Shown: piece after piece, positions 1 to 7,291 of the stretch | Position numbering within the stretch: the first letter of the stretch is position 1 | Layout: every line of letters starts with the position of its first letter | NCBI RefSeq assembly: GCF_039523175.1 | Contig: NZ_BAAAEU010000028.1 | Span: 1 to 64,000 of the forward strand | Origin: Dokdonella_A soli | GTDB lineage: Bacteria > Pseudomonadota > Gammaproteobacteria > Xanthomonadales > Rhodanobacteraceae | Length of the DNA: 64,000 nucleotides | Reading direction: 5' to 3' | Program-made: the position numbers and the translations under genes | Notes under the pieces: model-generated | The model's input: only the letters and a program-made list of their open reading frames with translations | What the model was told of the DNA's origin: nothing | The model's database searches: none

Positions 1-196
1 CATCATGCTTGCGCCAATGCCCTGATTCCATTAGTATCCGCGCCCCCTTCGTTGGTGTTGCGATCTTCCGTGATCGCGAGAATCAAGAAGCGGCCGTCCA
101 TGGCCGCACTTCTCAACCAAACGAGGGCCTTGCCTCACCGCCACGCGGGAGGCTGTCGAGCGGAATCGTCCGCCTCGATACCCACAAGGAGTCGAC
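1..196. other. Leader region upstream of rpsF
   Basis: No gene is recognised here. The stretch is the 5' flank of the ribosomal protein cluster. It carries one copy of a dispersed GCGGCC-type palindrome at 89-120 and ends in a clear ribosome binding site, AAGGAG at 186-191, five bases before the rpsF ATG. The rpsF promoter must lie here or upstream of the window, but I see no convincing -35/-10 pair. Confidence 0.6.
89..120 (+). repeat. Dispersed GCGGCC palindrome, copy 1
   Basis: The core reads GCGGCCGTCCATGGCCGC and is followed by a pyrimidine-rich CTTCTCAACCAA tail. A near-identical block lies upstream of htpG at 11319-11350, in the same orientation. The core is an inverted repeat that could form a hairpin in the rpsF leader. 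Its function is unknown. Confidence 0.75.
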
Positions 197-652
197 ATGC
201 GTCATTACGAAGTCGTGTTTCTGGTCCACCCTGACCAGAGCGAGCAGGTGCCCGCGATGATCGAGCGCTACAAGGCGCTGATCGAGGGCGACAACGGCAA
301 GGTCCATCGTCTCGAGGACTGGGGCCGTCGCCAGCTCGCCTATCCGATCCAGCACCTGGCCAAGGCGCACTACGTGCTGCTCAACATCGAGTGCAGCGCA
401 GCCGTGCTGGCCGAGCTGCAGTCCGGCTTCCGCTTCAACGATGCGGTGCTGCGCCACCTGATCGTGACCCGCGAAGGCCCGGTGACCGAGATGTCGCCGA
501 TCATGAAGAACAAGGACGACAAGGGCGACCGCCGCCGTCGTGACGACGAAGGCTTCGGTTTCGGCAGCGACGACGACGAGCCGCGTCCGCGCCGCGAGCG
601 CGCGCCGCGCGAAGAAGTCGCCGCCGCTCCCGCCGAACCCGCTGCCGAATAA
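197..652 (+). CDS. rpsF: 30S ribosomal protein S6
   Basis: S6 is a small-subunit ribosomal protein that binds 16S rRNA as a heterodimer with S18 in the central domain. The N-terminus (MRHYEVVFLVHPDQS) and the run to about residue 100 match the single S6 domain. The 151-residue protein is longer than a typical S6 because of a charged tail of about 45 residues, first Arg/Lys/Asp-rich and then Ala/Pro/Glu-rich. Such tails are common and disordered. The start is fixed by AAGGAG five bases upstream. rpsR follows after 30 bases, so the two subunit partners are co-transcribed. No priB lies between them, unlike Escherichia coli. Confidence 0.98.
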   Translation: MRHYEVVFLVHPDQSEQVPAMIERYKALIEGDNGKVHRLEDWGRRQLAYPIQHLAKAHYVLLNIECSAAVLAELQSGFRFNDAVLRHLIVTREGPVTEMSPIMKNKDDKGDRRRRDDEGFGFGSDDDEPRPRRERAPREEVAAAPAEPAAE

Positions 653-682
653 GCAGCCGCCCCCGTCTACGGAGAAAATCCC

Positions 683-907
683 ATGTCCAAGTTCTTTCGC
701 CGCAAGAAGTTCTGCCGTTTCACCGCCGAGGGCGTGACCGAGATCGACTACAAGGATCTCAACATGCTGCGCCAGTACATCAGCGAGACCGGCAAGATCG
801 TGCCGAGCCGCATCACCGGCACCAAGGCGCGCTACCAGCGCATGCTGGGCACTGCGATCGAGCACGCGCGTTTCCTCGCGCTGCTGCCGTACAGCGACAG
901 CCATTGA
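683..907 (+). CDS. rpsR: 30S ribosomal protein S18
   Basis: S18 pairs with S6 on the platform of the 30S subunit. The 74-residue product starts MSKFFRRKKFCRF and contains the conserved stretches DYKDLNMLRQYISETGKI and RITGTKARYQR, with a length almost equal to the E. coli protein. GGAG at 671-674 precedes the ATG by a normal distance. It is the second gene of the rpsF-rpsR-rplI cluster. The 160-base gap to rplI is long for this operon and holds a palindromic repeat. Confidence 0.98.
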   Translation: MSKFFRRKKFCRFTAEGVTEIDYKDLNMLRQYISETGKIVPSRITGTKARYQRMLGTAIEHARFLALLPYSDSH

Positions 908-938
908 AACAAGCGTCGCGCGCTCGCGCGACGACCAC

Positions 939-976
939 TCTCCCTCTCCCCTCCGGGGAGAGGGCTGGGGTGAGGG
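939..976. repeat. CCCTCTCC-family palindromic repeat, copy 1
   Basis: Inverted repeat with arms CCCTCTCCCC (942-951) and GGGGAGAGGG (955-964) and a three-base loop, followed by CTGGGGTGAGGG. It sits between rpsR and rplI. Related palindromes occur at 15502-15524, 27676-27708 and inside mfd at 34838-34869. This type of element is widespread between genes of high-GC proteobacteria. It could attenuate or stabilise the rpsR-rplI transcript, but nothing here shows that. Confidence 0.8.
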
Positions 977-1067
977 AAAGCGATCGCATCACTGCTTCTT
1001 TCTTCCTCCAACATTCGGACAGCGCAAGCTGCGCCGGCCATCCCGACGCTAACGAATAGGAACAATC

Positions 1068-1517
1068 ATGGAACTCATCCTCCTGCAGAAAGTGAAGAAC
1101 CTCGGCAACCTCGGTGACAAGGTCAAGGTGAAGCCGGGCTACGGCCGCAACTACCTCGTGCCGCAGGGCAAGGCGACGGCTGCGACCGCCGCGAATCTCG
1201 AGGAATTCGAGAAGCGCCGCGCCGAGTACGAGGCCAAGGCGAACCAGCAGCTCGCCGGCGCCGAAGCGCGCAAGGCCCAGCTCGAGAACGCATCGGTCAC
1301 GATCAAGGCGAACGCGAGCCCGGAAGGCAAGCTGTTCGGCTCGGTCGGCCCGCGCGACATCGCCGAGGCGTTCACCAACGCCGGCACCGCGCTCGACAAG
1401 AGCGAAGTCGTGATGAGCGAAGGCCCGCTGCGCAATATCGGCGAGTTCGACGTGCAGGTGCATCTGCACGCCGACGTGCACATCGCGGTCAAGGTCATCA
1501 TCGCCGCTGACGAATGA
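1068..1517 (+). CDS. rplI: 50S ribosomal protein L9
   Basis: L9 binds 23S rRNA near the L1 stalk and helps keep the reading frame. The 149 residues equal the E. coli length. The N-terminal rRNA-binding domain starts MELILLQKVKNLGNLGD and carries VKVKPGYGRNYLVPQGKA. A charged helix linker (about residues 45-75) leads to the C-terminal domain, which ends VHIAVKVIIAADE. AGGAA about eight bases before the ATG supports the start. A strong intrinsic terminator at 1564-1591 closes the ribosomal cluster. Confidence 0.98.
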   Translation: MELILLQKVKNLGNLGDKVKVKPGYGRNYLVPQGKATAATAANLEEFEKRRAEYEAKANQQLAGAEARKAQLENASVTIKANASPEGKLFGSVGPRDIAEAFTNAGTALDKSEVVMSEGPLRNIGEFDVQVHLHADVHIAVKVIIAADE

Positions 1518-1563
1518 TCTTCCGGACCTTCGCACGGCGAAGGTCCGAGTCATGCAACACCCG

Positions 1564-1591
1564 ACGGGCGCCTTTGCGGGCGCCCGTTTTT
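1564..1591 (+). terminator. Rho-independent terminator after rplI
   Basis: A nine-base stem, ACGGGCGCC with GGCGCCCGT, and a six-base loop are followed directly by five T. This is a textbook intrinsic terminator and separates the ribosomal genes from dnaB. Confidence 0.9.
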
Positions 1592-1620
1592 GTTGCCGCG
1601 ATCGCGCCGGCACACACAGC

Positions 1621-1662
1621 TTGTCCACAGGTTCATCCCCAGCCTGAGCCGGGTTATCCACC
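1621..1662 (+). promoter_or_regulatory. Two DnaA-box-like sites upstream of dnaB
   Basis: TTGTCCACA (1621-1629) and TTATCCACC (1654-1662) each differ by one base from the DnaA box TTATNCACA. They have the same orientation, are 33 bases apart start to start (about three helical turns), and lie 67-108 bases before the dnaB ATG. They suggest DnaA control of dnaB, but no binding data exist here. Confidence 0.45.
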
Positions 1663-1728
1663 GGTTGTCCGGAGACTTGTGCGTCGCGGATCCTGAGACG
1701 TCCATCTAGTATCCGGAATTCGTTTTCG

Positions 1729-3138
1729 ATGCACACGCCATCCTCGCCCATGCCCGCCCTGACCGATCGCAAGAACGTCTCCAACATCGAAGCGCTGCGC
1801 GTGCCGCCGCACTCGATCGAGGCCGAGCAGGCCGTACTCGGCGGCCTGATGCTGGCGCCCGAATCCTGGGACCGCATCGCCGATCGCCTGACCGAGGACG
1901 ACTTCTACCGCCGCGACCATCGCATCATCTTCCGCGCGATCGGCGACCTGTCGAACAAGGGCATGCCGTACGACGCGGTCACGCTCGGCGAATGGTTCCA
2001 GGCGCAGAACCTCGCCGAACTCGTCGGCGGCGCGAGCTATGTGATCGAACTCGCGAACTCGACGCCGAGCGCAGCGAACATCACGGCGTACGCGGACATC
2101 GTGCGCGAGAAGTCGGTGCTGCGGCAGCTGATCGACGCCGGCACCGAGATCGCGGGTGATGCGTTCCAGCCCGAGGGCCGCTCCAGTCAGGAACTGCTCG
2201 AGGTCGCCGAGCAGAAGGTGTTCCATATCGCCGAGGCCGGCGCGCGCGGGCGCAAGGGTTTCGTGACGATGCGTGCGGCGGTCAAGGACGCGTTCCAGAT
2301 CCTTCATCACCGCTACGAGAACCGCGGCACGGTGACCGGCCTGCCGACCGGCTTTACCGATCTGGACGAAATGACCGCCGGCCTGCAGCCGTCGGACCTG
2401 ATCATCGTCGCGGCGCGCCCGTCGATGGGCAAGACCGCGTTCTCGGTCAACATGGCCGAGTACGCGGCGATGAAGACCAAGAAGGCGGTCGCGATCTTCT
2501 CGATGGAAATGTCGGCCTCGCAGCTCGCGTTCCGCCTGATCTCCTCGCTCGGTCGCATCAACCAGCAGCACCTGCGCACCGGCGACCTCGCCGAGGAGGA
2601 ATGGCCGCGCGTGACCAACGCAATCACCCTGCTCAGCGAGGCGAAGATCTTCATCGACGACACGCCGGCGCTGAGTCCGGGCGAGCTGCGCGCGCGCGCG
2701 CGCCGCCTGAAGCGCGAGCACGATCTCGGCTTGATCGTGATCGACTACCTGCAGCTGATGCAGGTGCCCGGCAACACGGAGAACCGCGCCACCGAAATTT
2801 CAGAAATCTCGCGCAGCCTCAAGGCGCTCGCGAAGGAACTGAATATCCCGGTGATCGCGCTGTCGCAGCTCAATCGCTCGCTCGAACAACGCACCGACAA
2901 GCGTCCGGTGATGTCGGACCTGCGTGAATCGGGCGCGATCGAGCAGGACGCCGACGTGATCCTGTTCATCTACCGCGAAGAGGTCTACGACAAGGAGTCG
3001 CCGAAGAAGGGCACCGCCGAGATCATCATCGGCAAGCAACGTAACGGTCCGATCGGCGCGGTTACACTCGCATTCCTCGGCGAGTACACGAAGTTCGAGA
3101 ACTATGCCGGCGGTGGTTTCTCGGGGAGCTTCGAATGA
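1729..3138 (+). CDS. dnaB: Replicative DNA helicase DnaB
   Basis: DnaB is the hexameric 5'-3' helicase that unwinds DNA at the fork and recruits primase and the clamp loader. The N-terminal domain (about residues 20-130, starting at LRVPPHSIEAEQAVLGGLML) is the primase-binding collar. The RecA-like domain has Walker A ARPSMGKT at residues 229-236 and a Walker B-type IVIDYLQLM. The arginine-rich region RDLRESGAIEQDADVI is also present as LRESGAIEQDAD. The 469 residues match the usual length, and no intein interrupts the Walker A site, a common intein position. An ATG at 1750 is an alternative start. The gene follows the rplI terminator and has its own leader with DnaA-box-like sites. Confidence 0.97.
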   Translation: MHTPSSPMPALTDRKNVSNIEALRVPPHSIEAEQAVLGGLMLAPESWDRIADRLTEDDFYRRDHRIIFRAIGDLSNKGMPYDAVTLGEWFQAQNLAELVGGASYVIELANSTPSAANITAYADIVREKSVLRQLIDAGTEIAGDAFQPEGRSSQELLEVAEQKVFHIAEAGARGRKGFVTMRAAVKDAFQILHHRYENRGTVTGLPTGFTDLDEMTAGLQPSDLIIVAARPSMGKTAFSVNMAEYAAMKTKKAVAIFSMEMSASQLAFRLISSLGRINQQHLRTGDLAEEEWPRVTNAITLLSEAKIFIDDTPALSPGELRARARRLKREHDLGLIVIDYLQLMQVPGNTENRATEISEISRSLKALAKELNIPVIALSQLNRSLEQRTDKRPVMSDLRESGAIEQDADVILFIYREEVYDKESPKKGTAEIIIGKQRNGPIGAVTLAFLGEYTKFENYAGGGFSGSFE

Positions 3139-3143
3139 AGGCC

Positions 3144-3256
3144 GGGAATCGGGAATCGGGAATCGGGAATCGGAAAAGCGCGCCGCGTATTTGTGGCGGC
3201 GCTTACGCTCCAGGCGTGCCTGCCTCCCCATTCCCCATTCCCCATTCTCCAATCCC
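3144..3256. repeat. GGGAATC tandem repeat and opposed CCCCATT repeat
   Basis: Just after the dnaB stop, GGGAATC occurs four times in tandem, giving GGG runs at 3144, 3151, 3158 and 3165 separated by four bases. This fits a G-quadruplex pattern on the + strand. About 60 bases later (3226-3256) CCCCATT occurs three times in tandem, followed by a further CCC, giving the equivalent pattern on the - strand. The two blocks are loosely inverted copies of each other. They fill the dnaB-alr spacer. Confidence 0.8.
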
Positions 3257-3268
3257 GGCTTCACGCTA

Positions 3269-4345
3269 ATGCGCGCCACCTGCGCGACCATCCACCTCGG
3301 AGCCCTGCGCGAAAACCTGCGCCGCGTGCGCGAACTTGCACCCGGCGCGCGCGTGATGGCGGTCGTCAAGGCCGACGGCTACGGTCACGGTCTCGAACGG
3401 GTTGCGCGCGCTCTCGAGGGCGCCGACGCATTCGGCGTCGCCGGCATCGCCGATGGCCAACGCCTGCGCGCCGCCGGCGTGTCGCAACGCATCGTCGTGC
3501 TGTCCGGCCTCGACGAGACGTGCGACCTCGCCGAGATGCGCCGCCTGCGCCTCGATACGGTCGTGCATCACGAGGCGCAGATCGACGCGCTCGCAGCCGA
3601 TCGCGATCCGCGCCCGCTGCGCGTCTGGCTCAAGCTCGACACCGGCATGCATCGCCTCGGCTTCCCGCCCGAACGCGCGCGCGACGCCTATGCGCGCTTG
3701 CGCGCGCTGCCCTGCGTCGACAAGGACATCGCGCTGATGACGCACTTCGCGAACTCCGACGTGTTCGACGATGCGTTGACCACGCAGCAGATCGACCGGT
3801 TTGATCGCGCGGTCAGCGGCCTTGATGGCGAACGTTCGCTGTCGAACTCGGCCGGCATCCTCGGCTGGCCCGAGGCGCAGGGCCAGTGGGTACGCGCCGG
3901 CGGCGCGCTGTACGGCATCTCGGTCGTGGCCGGCAGGATCGGCGCCGATTTCGGTTTCCGCCCGGCGATGACATTGGCGACGAAGCTGGTCGCGATCAAT
4001 CGCGTGCGCCGTGGTGAACACGTCGGTTACGCCGCGACCTGGGAGGCGCCCGAAGACATGCTCGTCGGCGTCGCCGCGATCGGCTACGGCGATGGCTATC
4101 CGCGTCACGCCGAGTCCGGTACGCCCGTGCTCGTCAACGGCACGCGCGCGAACGTGGTCGGCCGCGTCTCGATGGACCTGATCACGATCGACCTGCGCGG
4201 TCACGCAGGCGCGAAGATCGGCGATCCCGTCGTGCTCTGGGGCCGCGGTCTGCCGGTCGAGGAAATCGCGCAGCACGCCGACACGATCGGCTACGACCTC
4301 ACCTGCGGCATCACGCGGCGCGTGCGCTTTGTAGAGGAGGAATAG
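3269..4345 (+). CDS. alr: Alanine racemase
   Basis: This PLP enzyme interconverts L- and D-alanine and supplies D-Ala for peptidoglycan. Lys34 in VMAVVKADGYGHG is the PLP-binding base, and Tyr254 in EHVGYAATW is the opposing catalytic tyrosine. The C-terminal beta domain contains GRVSMDLITIDL. The ATG at 3269 gives 358 residues, close to E. coli Alr (359). The open frame continues upstream through the GGGAATC repeats, and that extension is not part of the protein. The gene is followed after five bases by a small exported protein and then radA. Confidence 0.95.
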   Translation: MRATCATIHLGALRENLRRVRELAPGARVMAVVKADGYGHGLERVARALEGADAFGVAGIADGQRLRAAGVSQRIVVLSGLDETCDLAEMRRLRLDTVVHHEAQIDALAADRDPRPLRVWLKLDTGMHRLGFPPERARDAYARLRALPCVDKDIALMTHFANSDVFDDALTTQQIDRFDRAVSGLDGERSLSNSAGILGWPEAQGQWVRAGGALYGISVVAGRIGADFGFRPAMTLATKLVAINRVRRGEHVGYAATWEAPEDMLVGVAAIGYGDGYPRHAESGTPVLVNGTRANVVGRVSMDLITIDLRGHAGAKIGDPVVLWGRGLPVEEIAQHADTIGYDLTCGITRRVRFVEEE

Positions 4346-4350
4346 CGTTC

Positions 4351-4848
4351 ATGGATGTCGACCTTCATCAATCGATGATCTTCCGGTGTGTCGCGCTGCT
4401 GTCTCTCGTGGTTGCCTGGGACGCGCTTGCGCAGCCGGCACCGATGAACCAGAAAAGCGACACGTCGGCAGTGGCCCGCCCACTGGAAAAACCGACTCCC
4501 GCCAAGACGGCCGGGAAATCGAATGGGACTGATAGCGTGACCGACAATGAAGACGACGATCTCGAACTGGCTTTCGTTCCATCGTTGAGCGCGTTACTGG
4601 TACGAGCCGAACAGTTGAAAGGCTCGCCGCTCACGCGTCGCCAGGTTGAAGCGATCCGCGACGAATCCTACGTGATAGCGCTGCCAGCGGAGGTCGTTCG
4701 CGCGACGGAACGCAGGCGCGGATACGCGGACATCGATCCGGAACACGCCTGGGAACAATGGCAGAAGCTGCGCATGAGGCTGGTCGCCGACAAGGAACTG
4801 GCGCGCAAGATTGCGACATCCCGCGGCGACGATGAAAAGAAGAACTGA
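4351..4848 (+). CDS. Small exported protein of unknown function
   Basis: I do not recognise this 165-residue protein. Its N-terminus holds a hydrophobic stretch, RCVALLSLVVAWDALAQ, resembling a signal peptide with cleavage after AQ near residue 28. The next 45 residues are polar and Pro/Lys/Thr-rich, hence probably disordered. The rest is a charged helical segment with many Arg, Glu and Lys. GAGG at the end of alr lies about ten bases before the ATG at 4351, and an ATG at 4375 would give a more typical signal-peptide n-region. It sits between alr and radA and may be co-transcribed with alr. Its base composition looks slightly less GC-rich than its neighbours. Confidence 0.7.
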   Translation: MDVDLHQSMIFRCVALLSLVVAWDALAQPAPMNQKSDTSAVARPLEKPTPAKTAGKSNGTDSVTDNEDDDLELAFVPSLSALLVRAEQLKGSPLTRRQVEAIRDESYVIALPAEVVRATERRRGYADIDPEHAWEQWQKLRMRLVADKELARKIATSRGDDEKKN

Positions 4849-4878
4849 AAGTTCGAACTCTGGGGTCGTTGAATAGCC

Positions 4879-6270
4879 ATGGCCAAGACCAGGACCGCCT
4901 ACGTCTGCAGCGAGTGTGGCGCCGAACACTCGAAGTGGCAGGGCCAGTGCGCCGAGTGCGGTGTGTGGAACACGCTCAGCGAATTCGTGGTGCAGCCGGC
5001 GACGAAATCGGCGGCGGTGAATCCGCGCAGTGGCTACGCAGGCGCGGTCGATGCGGCGAAGGTGACGAAGCTCGCGACGGTCGCGGCCGAGGCCGAGCAG
5101 CGCAGCGCAACCGGCATCGCTGAATTGGATCGCGTGCTCGGCGGCGGCCTCGTCGCTGGATCGGTCGTGCTGATCGGTGGCGATCCGGGCATCGGCAAAT
5201 CCACGTTGCTGCTGCAGATGCTCGGCGCGATCGGCCAGCGCGTGCGCGGGCTGTATGTGACCGGCGAGGAATCGCTGGCACAGGTCGCCTCGCGCGGGCA
5301 GCGGCTCGGCATAGGGCTGGATGGACTGGAGGCGCTGGCCGAAACCTCGATCGAGCGCATCCTCGGCGAGGCGGCGGCCAGCAGGCCGGACGTGCTGATC
5401 ATCGATTCCATCCAGACGATCTGGACCGAGACACTGACCGCGGCACCGGGTTCGGTGTCGCAGGTGCGCGAATCCGCGGCGCGGCTCGTGCGGTTCGCGA
5501 AGGAAAGCGGCACCAGCGTATTCCTGGTCGGCCACGTGACCAAGGAAGGCGGTATCGCCGGGCCACGCGTGCTCGAACACATGGTCGATGCGGTGCTGTA
5601 TTTCGAGGGCGAGGCGGGCAGCCGGTTCCGCATCCTGCGCGCGTTCAAGAACCGCTTTGGCGCGGTCAACGAACTCGGCGTGTTCGCGATGGGCGACAAG
5701 GGCCTGCGCGAGGTGCCCAATCCCTCGGCAATCTTCCTGTCCGCGCACGCGCAGCCGACCGCGGGTAGCGCGGTGATGATCACGCGCGAGGGCACGCGGC
5801 CGCTGCTGGTCGAGGTGCAGGCGCTGGTCGACCAGAGTTCGCTCGGTAATCCGCGCCGCGTCGCGCTCGGCCTCGAACAGAACCGCCTCGCGATGCTGCT
5901 CGCGGTGCTGCACCGGCATGGCGGCGCAGCGGTCTACGACCAGGACGTGTTCGTCAATGTGGTTGGCGGCATCCGCGTGCAGGAGACCGCGGCAGACCTG
6001 CCGGTGTTGCTGGCGGTATTGTCCAGCTTCCGCGACCGCCCGCTGCCGGACAAGACCGTCGCGTTCGGTGAAGTGGGTTTGTCCGGTGAAATTCGGCCGG
6101 TGCCGAATGGCGAGGAGCGCCTGAAGGAAGCTGCGACGCACGGCTTCCGGCGCGCGATCGTGCCGAAGGCGAATGCGCCGAAGCATTCCAAATTGAATCA
6201 GGCGCGCGTCGGCGAGATGGAGATCATCGCGGTCGATCGGCTTGCCGAGGCGTTGAGTGCGGCCAGCTGA
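4879..6270 (+). CDS. radA: DNA repair protein RadA
   Basis: RadA is a RecA-related ATPase that drives branch migration of recombination intermediates. It starts with a four-cysteine zinc finger (CSECG and CAECG, within residues 10-30). The RecA-like core has Walker A GDPGIGKST at residues 101-109 and the family-specific KNRFG motif at 257-261. A Lon-protease-like domain follows to the end. The 463 residues fit the family. The gene is convergent with the ypjD-like gene, and the spacer between them is an inverted repeat element at 6285-6383. Confidence 0.97.
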   Translation: MAKTRTAYVCSECGAEHSKWQGQCAECGVWNTLSEFVVQPATKSAAVNPRSGYAGAVDAAKVTKLATVAAEAEQRSATGIAELDRVLGGGLVAGSVVLIGGDPGIGKSTLLLQMLGAIGQRVRGLYVTGEESLAQVASRGQRLGIGLDGLEALAETSIERILGEAAASRPDVLIIDSIQTIWTETLTAAPGSVSQVRESAARLVRFAKESGTSVFLVGHVTKEGGIAGPRVLEHMVDAVLYFEGEAGSRFRILRAFKNRFGAVNELGVFAMGDKGLREVPNPSAIFLSAHAQPTAGSAVMITREGTRPLLVEVQALVDQSSLGNPRRVALGLEQNRLAMLLAVLHRHGGAAVYDQDVFVNVVGGIRVQETAADLPVLLAVLSSFRDRPLPDKTVAFGEVGLSGEIRPVPNGEERLKEAATHGFRRAIVPKANAPKHSKLNQARVGEMEIIAVDRLAEALSAAS

Positions 6271-6284
6271 AGGGACGCCTCGAT

Positions 6285-6383
6285 CCCGCTTTCGTAGGAG
6301 CGGCTTCAGCCGCGATGCTTTTGTCGCGCATCGAATACATGCAAAGGGATATCGCGGCTGAAGCCGCTCCTACGAAGAGCGGG
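6285..6383. repeat. REP/BIME-type inverted repeat between radA and ypjD-like gene
   Basis: The two arms (6285-6316 and 6351-6383) are near-perfect reverse complements of about 32 bases, with the core GTAGGAGCGGCTTCAGCC and a 34-base spacer. One extra base in the right arm is the only clear difference. Elements of this core are dispersed in Xanthomonadales genomes. Lying between two convergent gene ends, it may also block read-through in both directions. Confidence 0.9.
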
Positions 6384-6402
6384 CTTCCGTAGTCGCTCCC
6401 GC

Positions 6403-7200
6403 TCACGCGGTGCGGTGCAGAATAACTTCCAGCACGAATTTCGACCCGAAGAACGCGAGCAGCAAAATCGCCATCCCGGTCAGCGTCAGGTTCACCGCGC
6501 TGCGCCCGCGCCAGCCGTGGCGCCAGCGGCCCACGAGCAAGGTGCCGAACACCACCCACGCGATGATCGAGAGCACGGTCTTGTGGATCAGGTGCTGGCT
6601 GAACAGGTTGTCGACGAACAGGATGCCCGTCAGCAGGGTCAGCGTCAGTAGTGCGAAGCCGGCTGCGATCAGGCGGAATAGCAAGGTTTCGGTCAGCGTC
6701 AGTGGCGGCAGTGCGCGCAACATTGCGCCGAACTGGCGATGGCGCAGTGCACGTTCCTGGATCGCGAGCAGGATCGCCAGCGCCGCCGCGATCGACAGCA
6801 CGCTGAATGCGAGCAAGGCGACGGTCACGTGCAGCTTGATCTGCCAGTCCATCGGCAGCGGCAGCGTTGAAGGCGCGGCGAACACGTCGATGCCGAGCAG
6901 CAGCGCCGCGAGCGGGAACACGATCACGCCAAGCGCGGCGACCGGGCGCGCGAGATTCACGATCAGGGTCAGCGCGGCGACGACGCACGCGGCCAGCGAG
7001 AGCGCTGCGAAGAAGTGCAAGTCCAGCGCGCCGCGATGCACGCCGAGCAGCACGCCGGCATGCGCGAGCACAGCGAACGTCGCCGTGCCTTCGGCAAACC
7101 GGTTCAACGGCTCGCCGCGGCCGAGCAGCGGGCGCGCGAGCAGGCCGGTGGCGGCGAGGTAGAGTGCGATCGCGAGCAGGGCGAGGGCTGGGATCATCAT
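6403..7200 (-). CDS. Cytochrome c assembly-type membrane protein (YpjD/CorE-like)
   Basis: A 265-residue polytopic inner-membrane protein with about eight hydrophobic segments. The middle part (LHVTVALLAFSVLSIAAAL, then AIQERALR) matches the CcsA/YpjD family. It lacks the tryptophan-rich WWD heme-handling motif, so true heme export for cytochrome c is doubtful. Its E. coli counterpart ypjD lies divergently next to ffh, exactly as here. The start is the first of two consecutive ATG codons at 7200, 92 bases from the ffh ATG. Confidence 0.85.
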   Translation of the reverse strand: MMIPALALLAIALYLAATGLLARPLLGRGEPLNRFAEGTATFAVLAHAGVLLGVHRGALDLHFFAALSLAACVVAALTLIVNLARPVAALGVIVFPLAALLLGIDVFAAPSTLPLPMDWQIKLHVTVALLAFSVLSIAAALAILLAIQERALRHRQFGAMLRALPPLTLTETLLFRLIAAGFALLTLTLLTGILFVDNLFSQHLIHKTVLSIIAWVVFGTLLVGRWRHGWRGRSAVNLTLTGMAILLLAFFGSKFVLEVILHRTA

Positions 7201-7257
7201 GCGCGCAGTGTCGCATAGCGTCTGTCGCGCGTGAACGCGGCGCCACGGCGGCTCCGC

Positions 7258-7263
7258 TATAAT
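7258..7263 (+). promoter_or_regulatory. Perfect -10 hexamer upstream of ffh
   Basis: TATAAT lies 29 bases before the ffh ATG in an otherwise very GC-rich spacer, which favours it as a real sigma-70 -10 element. No good -35 is visible at the expected distance. Confidence 0.5.
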
Positions 7264-7291
7264 CGCGCGCTTTCCGCCCTTCCGGTCCGCC

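Noticed and set aside
113..904. Minus-strand open frame across rpsF and rpsR
   Set aside because: It is antisense to two certain ribosomal genes and shows no family motif or ribosome binding site.
1621..1662. Possible chromosomal origin because of DnaA-box-like sites
   Set aside because: Only two imperfect boxes are present, there is no AT-rich unwinding region, and no dnaA, dnaN or gidA gene lies nearby.
2401..2440. Possible intein at the DnaB Walker A site
   Set aside because: The P-loop is continuous and the total length is normal.
3144..3256. CRISPR-like array
   Set aside because: The repeat unit is seven bases in direct tandem without spacers, and no cas genes are present.
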